From Acanthamoeba castellanii str. Neff (Eukaryota; Discosea; Longamoebia; Acanthamoebidae): a stretch of 64,000 nt of DNA. Positions 55,319-64,000 of this stretch are shown piece by piece; the first letter of the stretch is position 1, and every line of letters starts with the position of its first letter. The DNA lies in assembly GCF_000313135.1 (NCBI RefSeq), contig NW_004457638.1, positions 81,589-145,588 on the forward strand, in the 5' to 3' direction. The notes beneath the pieces are model-generated. The model did no database searches, was not told the DNA's origin, and saw only the letters and a program-made list of their open reading frames with translations. Position numbers and translations under genes: made by a program.

Positions 55319-56454
55319 GCCGAAGATGGAGAGATGATGCGACAAATTAAATAAATACAAATTAAATAGTTTTCTTCGCCTTTGGTCTACGATGCTCAGA
55401 CGTCGACGTGGCGGGCCTGATGATGATGTGTTGTGAATGGAAGTGGGTGATGTGTACAGGAGAGAAAAAGAGAGGAAGCAAAAGAAGTGAGCAGGTGAGC
55501 TCGGTGGGACAGACAGGGAGAAAGCAACTTCTTTTCGCTTCACGCGGGCCTTGACGTTGAGCCGCCACCTAACTTTCCACGCGTTTCTCGCTATCTCCCG
55601 CCAAAACCGAGATTACCGCATCGCCGTGTCGAAATTTCGGCACAATGCCCCTATCCTGGCGCGAGCCGAATCATCCCAGAATTTAATTCTGGAATGCGAC
55701 CGCAGAAGCGAAATTTCGGTAATACGGGGCTACCCGAGAAAGACCAGCGTGCGCCGCTTCGGGCGACACGGCCGTGTGGAGAAGGGCGCAGAAGGCGGAA
55801 CAAGGCCACCTCACGCGCGGACAACAAGAAAAGTAGAGATGGCCGTCAGCCGCCAACAGACCTCCAAGAACCCGCTGAGATTAGCGGGAGGTCCGGGGAC
55901 CAGGAGTCTCTGCTGATGCTGCTGTCGCCACACCAACGAAAAGAGGGCGGGTGCGCGGGTGAAAAGAGAAGGCGAACAGTACCTGGGCAGTGGTGTGTAT
56001 GTGTGAGGGCCAGTAACTACCACGCGTGGTATGTACTGATGGGATGGTGAGTGGGATGGGTTGGGTTGGGGTACGAACAATACAGAACGCTCTGCGGTAC
56101 GCGAGTACCTAAATACCAGTGTTTGGTGGCAGGTGTGTGACGGGAGCAGTGCAGGATGTGCAACGCAGCTGGCGCACGCGGCGCGTCGGGTGGGTGATCC
56201 TCCGAGAGCGGAAGCTACCACTCGCGGCGGTGTTGCCTTCGGCGGAACTGTTCTGCTCGTCGGATTGGTGGCCTGCGGTAACGAAGCTGGCGCCGGAAGC
56301 CAGGACACGCGAGGTGCAACCCCAAACCCATAATCGGCATGCGCCATCACCACACAGGCGAAAAGGAAACCCTGGTTTCCCTTCTTTTCCCTTCTTCTCT
56401 CGCTTTCCCTTTTCGTTCTTTGGCCCAAGACGGGAAACGTTGAGATTGAGCAGC
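55319..56454. promoter_or_regulatory. Divergent upstream region with several palindromes
   Basis: Shared by the serine-rich gene and RPIA. It contains TCCCGCCAAAA (55596-55606; TTTTGGCGGGA on the minus strand, E2F-like), two copies of the palindrome CGAAATTTCG (55630-55639 and 55709-55718) and the palindrome CCAGAATTTAATTCTGG (55676-55692) between them. Long frames on both strands show no family features. Confidence 0.5.
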
Positions 56455-57654
56455 ATGTCGCTGGTGGAGCAAGCCAAGAAGAAGGCGGCGCATGCTGCCG
56501 TGGATGACTACATCGCCAAACATCTCCAGAACGTGGACGAAGAAGCGCCGCTCGTGGTGGGCATCGGCAGTGGCTCCACCATCGTCTACGCGGTGGAGCG
56601 ATTGATCGAGATTGTGGGCGAAGCCAAGAAGGCACATGGCGGTAAAGCAAGGCAGGTTGTGTGCATTCCCACATCCTTCCAAGCCACCCAGCTCATTCAA
56701 GATGCCCCGCATGGATTGCTTCATCTTGGAGATCTGGCCAGGTACTACACCCCCCCCCCTCAAGAACAAGAATGCCTGCGTAGGGCCTTGTCCACACGTG
56801 CCCACGCTCACGGTACTACTTGCATGTGCCGCGGCGTGAGCCCAGGCATTCGGTGATCGACGTGGCCATCGACGGAGCCGATGAAGTGGACGCCAACCTG
56901 CAGCTCATCAAGGGCGGTGGCGGCTGCTGCACGCAGGAGAAGATCGTTGCTGTCAACGCCAAGCAAGTTACGTCTCCTCCTGCACTCCTGCTTGGAGCGT
57001 GCACGCCGCTGTTGCTGACAATGGAGATCCGCTGTGTGCGTGTGTGTGTGTGCGTGTGCGTGTTGGCCTGTAGTTCGTGGTGGTGGCAGACTACCGCAAG
57101 CAGTCAAAGCTGCTGGGCGAGAAGTGGCGGAAAGGCGTACCCGTCGAAGTCATCCCCATAAGCTACAAGCCCCTCATGCGCAAGTTCGAGACCCTCGGTG
57201 CGTGCTGGCCCTTCTGCTTCTTCTTCTTCTTCTTCTTCTGTGCTGCCATCCCTTGGCGCCTCATTGGGGGGTTTACCTGGTGCGTGGGCTTGCTACAGGC
57301 GGACGCCCCGTGCTGCGCATGGGAGAGCCGGCCAAGGCAGGTCCGTGCGTGACCGACAACGGAAACTTCCTCATCGACGTCGATTTCGGCACCATCGCCG
57401 ACCCCGAGGGCCTCCACAAGGAGATCAAGCTCCTGGCCGGCGTCGTGGAGACAGGACTCTTCATCAACATGGCCGAGAAAGGTTCGGCCACGTCTCTCGC
57501 ACGACCGACACACGCGATACACGGGTGCGTGCTGTGTCGTGCGTGCTTGTTTTGCTCACGCGTGTGGTACCGTTTGGTGTTGATGGGCGCAGCTTACTTC
57601 GGTCTGGAGGACGGAACGGTGTCTGCCATCACCAAGCCCTTAGCCAAGGAATGA
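56455..57654 (+). CDS. RPIA: Ribose-5-phosphate isomerase A
   Basis: Exons 56455-56741, 56846-56966, 57074-57197, 57299-57481 and 57593-57654, 258 residues. Family motifs: [17 protein letters not shown] (phosphate loop), [20 protein letters not shown] (catalytic Asp and Lys region), [14 protein letters not shown] and [14 protein letters not shown]. It interconverts ribose- and ribulose-5-phosphate in the pentose phosphate pathway. It ends 53 bp from the stop of the convergent CTU2 gene. Confidence 0.95.
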
Positions 57655-57707
57655 AATAAATAAAAAGAGAACAGTTTTGTTTGTTGCAGTTTTGCTTCAA
57701 GTGTCAA

Positions 57708-60341
57708 TCAGCTGGCAGCATCCTCCTCCTCATCGCCGCCGCCGTCGTCGTCGTCGTCCAGGAGGTAGCTGCTGATTTCCTCCCTGCACGCGCACGTTTG
57801 GCGATTAGTCGCGGGGCCGCGGGGCTCCAAGCCACGGCACGTGCGGCGGGAGGCAGATCAGTTAGGCGGCTGGCCTAGCGCGTACCGGAGGCGGAGGGAA
57901 CGGGAGAGGCCCAGGGCCTGCTGCCCCACGAAGGAGGGCAGTAGGGCGGGTTCGCTCTCGGCCAGCAGCTTGCGGCAGCCGTAGCACACCAGCCCGGCCA
58001 CCACCACCACGGGCGACTGTTTGTGTTCCTGCGCTCCCCGCGTTGCTGCAGTAACGCGCGAGTTAGAGCGACTTCCGGGCACATGGTGCGTGGTCACGCA
58101 CCTGAACTGGCGCTACTGCCGCAGCCTCCGCCGCCCCCACAGCTGGCACCGTCGCTCGAAGCCTCGCCACCACCACCACTTCCGCCCCCGCATCCGCCAC
58201 CTCCGCCGCAGCACGAGTCCTGCGCGGCGTCAACGCTGGGCGCCGCCGCTGAGGCCTTGCAGGCCGCCTTCACCTCCGCCGGGGCCAGTGCACTACATGC
58301 GCGCGCGTAGTGGTCCGGAACTTTGGGGTGAGCCCACGCCGCACCCAACCAAACCCACATCACGCGGCCATGATTTGAATTGGGGGTGGAGGAGGGGAGG
58401 AGGGGACCCGTGGCAAAGCGGCAGTAGTGGCGGGAGTCGGAGGGGAGGGTTGCGGGGAGGGAGAGCTTGTCGCCCGAGCGGAGGAGCGTGTGGATCGTGT
58501 GCGGAAAGTCCGCCTGCAGCCCCGCCAGGAACGCTAGTATACCCGCCCGCGCCCATTCCCCCCAATGAGCTGCCGCCACGACACACACACACGCACACGC
58601 ACACACACGCACACACCGCAGCAGTGGTGGTGGTGACGGGAGTGGTGGGTACCTTCGGCGAGGTGGTTGATGGAGGCCATCTTGGAGGTCTTGGTGTCCA
58701 GCTGGGGAATGAACACGGCCGACAGCTGCGCGAAGTGGTTGTAGAGGGCGACCTCCTGCGCCAGGAACTCCTTCATGGGCCGCACCCACAGCAGGCCGGC
58801 TGGGCTCCGCGTGCGGTCACCCGATGGGCGTCGGGTAAGTGCGCAGCTGGCGAGCGATTGGAGGCGGTGGTGGGGCGTACGGTATCGGGTGTCGATGAAG
58901 GAGAGGCGGTCGGGGAGGCCGAACGCTCGTCCCTTGCACGTGTCGGCGATCATGTCCACGGCGATGCGCGTGGCCGAGTCCCCGACGCACACCCACGACG
59001 CCCTGCGTTGGGTGATGACGATGACGATGACGATGACGAGTGTTTTGTTGGATGACACGCGCGCAGATGAGTCAGGTCCGTTCCGTTTGCGCGCGCGCGT
59101 GTTCTTGTGTCGTGTGCGCGTGCGGTGGTGCATGTGCGACGTACTCGCGCTGGGCAGCGACGGAGGCGAGAAGGTGCGTGCGGAGGTAGGCCAGAAGGTC
59201 CTCGCGCGAGGTGAGGGTGGTGGTGCGGTCGAACAGTCGCTGCAGCTGAAGCCCACTGTCCTCCTCCTCCTTCTCCTCCTTCTCCTTCACCGCTCCCTCC
59301 GGCACGACGCCGGGAAGCGACGTGACGGCCTCCAGCGGGAGGATGTCCAATCGCAACCCGTAGCTCTCCACCACCCGCTTCATTTCCTCCTGCTGCTCCA
59401 CCCGCTGTCATGCACGCGCACGCGCACACACACGCACGCATCACCACACACGCACACACACGCGCACACGAGCAGCGGCACGAGGCCAGGCGCGTTGGTG
59501 GGTGGTGAGCGGAGGCTGGCAAACGGTGCGTGGTGGGGGCCATATACGTCGGCGTCGGGGATGCCGGTGATGCGGGACTGGTCGATGTGCAGCACGTGCA
59601 CGTCGTAGAGGGCCTTCGTGCCGCGCCCCATCGTGCACTGCGCCACGCCGTGCAGCAGCGCCCTGCCCAGATCCACCACCAAGACCAGCACCCAGCCACC
59701 AGGGATTAGACGGGAAAAGCAATCACATGGGGGGGAGGGAGGCTGGCTGCACCTGGACGAGGGACCGCCCGAGAAGGCGAGGAGCAGGCGCACGTGTTCA
59801 CGCTTGTTCTTGCGCCCCTTCACGAAGTTGGTCTTGAACCGTTTGTCGAACAGATTACGAAAGCACGCCCTGCAACCGCGCCACCGCCACCACCACCATA
59901 CGCCACCACGCCAGCAGTCGATACGGTCAACATCACACGCGTCGACGTCCTCCGCGGTGTGGGTGTGTGGGTGTGTGGGTGTATGGGTGTGTGGTGATGC
60001 AAGGGATCGCACCAGCAGATGTATTCGTTGCGCCAGTTGAAGACCGAGGGTGCGGTGTTGCACTTTTGGCAGGTGCGCCTGCCTGCTCCCGCCTTGGCGC
60101 CCTTGGCCGCCTCCAACTGGTCCGCCGCACAACCCATTGGCCAACCCAAGCCGCCCACGTCAGCCACACGAGCTGCACGCACTTCCGGCGCAGCTCCCGC
60201 AACCCCGTGGGGGGGGGATGAAACCTCTTTCTTCTGTGGCGCGCTGCCGCAAGGGGTCTCGCCTTCGTCATCTTCCTCCTCCTCCTCGTGGTGGTTGCTG
60301 GCCTCTTCAACCTTGGGCAGCCTGCCGGGGTCTTTCTCCAT
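57708..60341 (-). CDS. CTU2: Cytoplasmic tRNA 2-thiolation protein 2
   Basis: Minus-strand exons 60341-60013, 59869-59753, 59662-59548, 59404-59145, 59002-58881, 58799-58653, 58533-58102, 58045-57886 and 57783-57708, 585 residues. N-terminal Cys pairs (CQKCNTAPSVFNWRNEYICW, then ACFRNLF) and LLLAFSGGPSSR, the degenerate P-loop of CTU2, are clear. C-terminal CYGCRKLL and REEISSYLL also match. CTU1-CTU2 thiolates the wobble uridine of Lys, Glu and Gln tRNAs. The exon 58533-58102 includes a Gly/Cys-rich stretch that may hide an intron. Confidence 0.88.
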
Positions 60342-60597
60342 CTTTTGTGGATTTGTAGCTCTTTTATTTTTTGTTTTCTATTTTGTGCGGCAAAAAAAAA
60401 GATTAAAGTTCTCCGCTTAGCTTTCGGGGTGTGTAAGGTGGCGGTCTTCCGCGTGGAAAGGCGTTGACCGGAGCCACCGACGCAAAGGCAGAGAGGCCAC
60501 GGCAGGGCCAGTGCTGCTACGCCCTCCACGCACGAAACAGCGGATCCACCCCTCCATCTTCTTCACTCCTCCTTTCACTCCCACACAGCACTTCGTC

Positions 60598-62510
60598 ATG
60601 AGCGGAGGTGAGCCACCCTGATCAATCTTGTCTTCTCACCCAACCCACGATTTTCTACTCGATTTTTTGTGGAGCTCAATCATTCATGTGATCGGTCCGA
60701 ATTGACCATTCTCTTTCTCGATCTGGTATGCAGTTCGTTTCCTGTCGCTTGTGCGGCCCTTCATGGGCGTCCTCCCCGAGGTCGCTCAGGCTGAGAAGAA
60801 GGTGCGCCTACTTGCCCCTTCCCCCAGTGAATCCTCACTCGAGTTAGGGAAGAGGGCCTAATCACTCTTGACCGTCACCAGATCCCCTTCAGGGAGAAAG
60901 TGTTGTGGACGGCCGTGACGCTGTTCATCTTCTTGGTCTGCTGCCAGATTCCCCTCTACGGCATCGTCTCCTCCGACAGCGCCGATCCCTTCTACTGGAT
61001 GCGTGTCATTCTCGCGTCGAATCGCGGTACCCTCATGGAGCTCGGTATCTCTCCCATCGTGACCTCGGGTCTCGTCATGCAGCTTCTCGCTGGCAGCCAC
61101 ATCATCGAAGTCGACCAGGGCCTCAAGGAGGACCGCGCCCTCTTCAACGGTGCCCAGAAGCGTACGTGCCCCCTCTCGCCGTCGTTTGCTTGTGAGGATA
61201 TCGAGGGGTTTAGTCCAAATGGCTTCCCATTTTTATTTCATTCCTTTTTTTTTGGCCCTGCCAATTCGGGTGATCTGATCGCGAATGTGCGGCTTTGTGT
61301 TGTAGTGTTCGGTATGATCATCACTGTCGGCCAGTCGATCGCCTACGTGTGGTCGGGCATGTACGGTGATCTCGCCTCGCTCGGAGCCGCCAACGCGCTG
61401 ATGATCATCATCCAGCTGTTCATCTCGGGTATTATCGTGATCCTGCTCGATGAGCTGCTCCAGAAGGGTTACGGTCTCGGCTCGGGCATTTCGCTGTTCA
61501 TCGCGACCAACATCTGCGAGAACATCGTGTGGAAGGCCCTCAGCCCGACCACGATCAATACCGGCCGCGGCACCGAGTTCGAGGGCGCCCTCATTGCGCT
61601 GGTGCACCTGCTGATCACGAGGACCGACAAGGTCAGGGCGCTCAAGGAGGCCTTCTACAGGCAGAACCTGCCCAACGTGACCAACCTGCTGGCCACGGTG
61701 CTCGTCTTCATGGTGGTCATCTACTTCCAGGGCTTCAGGGTCGACCTGCCCGTCAAGTACCAGAGGCAGAGGAGCGGCCCCGGCACCTACCCCATCAAGC
61801 TCTTCTACACCTCCAACATCCCCATCATCCTCCAGACCGCCCTCGTCTCCAACCTCTACTTCATGTCCCAGCTGCTCTACAGGCGCTACCCCGGCAACGT
61901 CTTCGTCAACCTCCTCGGCCAGTGGCACGAGTCCGAGGGCGCTCAGCACATGCAGTCCGTGCCCGTCGGCGGCCTCGCCTACTACGTCTCGCCGCCCAGC
62001 TCGGTGGCCGAGATCTTCCACGACCCCTTCCACGCCGTCTTCTACCTCACCTTCGTCCTCACCGCCTGCGCCCTCTTCTCCAAGACTTGGATCGACGTCT
62101 CCGGCTCGTCGGCCAAGGACGTCGCCAAGCAGCTCCGCGACCAGCAGATGATCATGAAGGGCCACCGCGACTCCTCCCTCGTCAAGGAGCTCAACCGCTA
62201 CATCCCCACCGCCGCCGCCTTCGGTGGCCTCTGCATCGGAGCCCTCTCCGTCCTCGCCGACTTCATGGGTACGCCCTCGCGCTCATCATCGTCAGCATTC
62301 CTCCGCACACGACGTTGGCGTTGGATGACTTGCTCAATCGATCGCTCGAGTGACTGACGTTGGTGGTGGTGGTGGTGATGGTGTTGTTCGTGTGGCACAC
62401 CAGGCGCGATCGGTTCGGGCACCGGTATCCTTCTGGCCGTGACCATCATCTACCAGTACTTTGAGATCTTCGTCAAGGAGCAGCAGGAGTTTGGTGACCT
62501 CTTCTGGTAA
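60598..62510 (+). CDS. SEC61A: Protein translocon subunit Sec61 alpha
   Basis: Exons 60598-60607, 60734-60801, 60882-61161, 61306-62268 and 62404-62510, 475 residues (human 476), with ten hydrophobic helices. Diagnostic segments: [34 protein letters not shown] (plug region precedes it), [35 protein letters not shown] and [20 protein letters not shown]. It forms the ER protein-conducting channel. The 10-base first coding exon encodes only MSG plus one base. Confidence 0.96.
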
Positions 62511-62776
62511 ACACGGGACGAAGGACGCGAACCAAATAACATTACATTACTACCATCAACACTATTCCACTCCCACCCACCAACCCTGAAAACAAACAAC
62601 ACGGCAGTCGTTTGTGCAAACGCGCTCGACCCGGCGTTCGGATAGGGAGCTCCGTAACTCCGAAATGATGGATTTGAATATTTTCTTTATGAAAAGAAAG
62701 GAGAAAAGGAATCCACCAACGAAAAGTGCAAACATAGCATTGGCCGAAGATGAGGGCAAACGCGCATCTCCCTCGC

Positions 62777-64000
62777 ATGGACCTGCGCCTCAGCCTTACC
62801 CTGGCGGCCTTGCTCTTCCTTTTCCTCGCCTTGGCCCAGCCCTGTGTAGCCGACCGAGGTGCGCCTTGAAATTCTCATCAATTGATTGGCGCATCGCGTC
62901 ACGTAAGACTTACACGTGCCTGTATCGTGTGGACAGAACTGTTCAAGTTCGACTTCTCCAACACGACCCTTCTCACGACAGTGAACGGCGCGCGCATCCA
63001 GGGTAGCAACCTCCAGATCACCACCCACGACCCCGATGGCAGCGGCTTCTTCACTGCCGCCGCCTGGTACCCTCTTCTTCCCCCCTCCTCCTCCTTTCCT
63101 CTCGTGGTGTGCCTTGGGCTCAGGCCGTAGCGCATTACACGACACACGGCACACGATACGACCCGCAGGTATTCCGAGCCGGTGCGAGGCGAGAGCTTCC
63201 GCACGAGCTTCGCGATGCGGTTCACCAACTACACGTTCCAACACAACGGCAACCAGGGCGGCATGGCGTTCGTGGTGCGTGTCGCCGACGGCAAGGTGGG
63301 CGTCGTGGGTCCCGGCTCCGGCGGCATCGGCTACGGCGACGCTGGCCAGGCCGGCGTCACCGGCCTCAGCCGCTCCCTCGCCGTCGAGTTCGACACCTTC
63401 AAGGTGCGTGCGTGCACTGCGTGCGTGCGACCCACATCCACCTCATCGATGTGCTGACGTCAGCACGTGATGGTTGCATATCAACGCAAAATCGCGAAAA
63501 CGTATGCTATAACAGGACGAGAGCCTGGGCGACCCGACGCGCAACCACTACCAGGTGCACACGCGCGGGAATGAGACCAACTCGGCCTACCAGTCGGCGG
63601 CGGTGGGCGCCTACAAGAACGAACCGTTCTTCAACGACAACCAGCAGCACAACGTCATCATCGAGTACTCCCAGGGCGTACGCGCACCCCCCCTCTACCC
63701 GTACAACGCGTAGCGCGTGCGTGCTTGGCATTCCAGAATACTGAGGCGCGCGCTGGCGGCGGCCGTGGGGAATTTATAATATGTGGGGCGGGTGCGTGTT
63801 CGAGAGCAGAAGCTGACCATTACGGTGGACGGAGCGTTGGAGCCGATGAACATGCCTATGGACCTGGACGAGCTCTTCGGCCCCATCAGCGGCGGCGTGA
63901 TGGTGGGCTTCACGGGCTCCACCCAGGGCGTGGGCGAGACCCAGGAAATCCTCTCGTGGGACTACGTCTACCGTACCGCCGCCCACCCCCTTCTTCGACC
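62777..64000 (+). CDS. Secreted or lumenal L-type (legume-like) lectin-domain protein, 3' partial
   Basis: Exons 62777-62858, 62937-63066, 63169-63403, 63516-63677 and about 63810-63972, continuing beyond the window. It begins with a signal peptide (MDLRLSLTLAALLFLFLALA, then QPCVADR). The beta-sandwich has legume-lectin marks: GFFTAAAW, TSFAMRFTNYTF, GGMAFVV and LAVEFDTFKDESLGDPTRNH, where the E-x-D pattern and nearby Asp/Asn usually bind Ca and Mn. VMVGFTGSTQG and LSWDYVY follow. It may act in glycoprotein binding at the surface or in the secretory pathway. Confidence 0.82.

Noticed and set aside
58293..58408. Additional intron in CTU2
   Set aside because: No donor and acceptor with matching phase; reading through 58533-58102 keeps the frame, although the sequence is low complexity.

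Overview
The window is nuclear DNA from a GC-rich, very gene-dense, intron-rich protist. The gene set (Arp2/3 subunit, PKB/AKT kinase, GATA factors, F-box/ankyrin protein, selenoprotein W, Sec61 alpha, tripeptidyl-peptidase II) together with short GT-AG introns full of CGTGT/ACACG runs suggests an Acanthamoeba-like amoebozoan. That identification is an inference. Exons were assembled by hand from splice sites, reading phase and family resemblance. For most genes the summed exon lengths are an exact multiple of three.

Layout. 124-6228 (+) is an armadillo/MYND gene, cut at the left edge, whose 2.6-kb intron appears to contain a whole GATA-factor gene on the other strand (2087-3264). 6229-8895 has no gene I can support but holds two facing copies of a three-block conserved module and a perfect 14-bp hairpin. 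8896-9290 (+) is selenoprotein W with an in-frame TGA and a recognisable SECIS element. 9674-15190 (+) carries an eEF1A-type lysine methyltransferase, inositol monophosphatase and a PH-domain AGC kinase. 15277-19413 (-) is a large unrecognised protein. Then come a short Sas10/Utp3 C-terminal protein (+), GID8 (-), a 31-exon TPP2 (+), a MYND protein (+) and ARPC3 (-).

31825-33068 is an AT-richer island with pieces of a MULE-type transposase (SWIM finger, DGLYK motif) and a 30-bp perfect palindrome. To its right: intronless CWC22 (+), an F-box/ankyrin gene (+), cyclin Y (-), a MAPEG protein (-), an ERMARD-like protein (+), a head-to-head pair of GATA genes (48082-51000), CDP-diacylglycerol synthase followed 70 bp later by a bacterial-type CDP-alcohol phosphatidyltransferase (+,+), a serine-rich unknown (-), ribose-5-phosphate isomerase (+), CTU2 (-), Sec61 alpha (+) and a secreted L-type lectin that runs off the right edge.

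Genes working together: the adjacent CDS and CDP-alcohol phosphatidyltransferase make and consume CDP-diacylglycerol. Inositol monophosphatase and the PH-domain kinase are neighbours that both touch phosphoinositide metabolism, though no operon is implied. The three GATA proteins share an almost identical C-terminal tail, (N/S)IY(N/S)LLN-stop, and the divergent pair has consensus GATA sites in its shared upstream region. Two genes (the AGC kinase and the F-box/ankyrin gene) each need one extra base to keep frame, most likely assembly errors in C runs.
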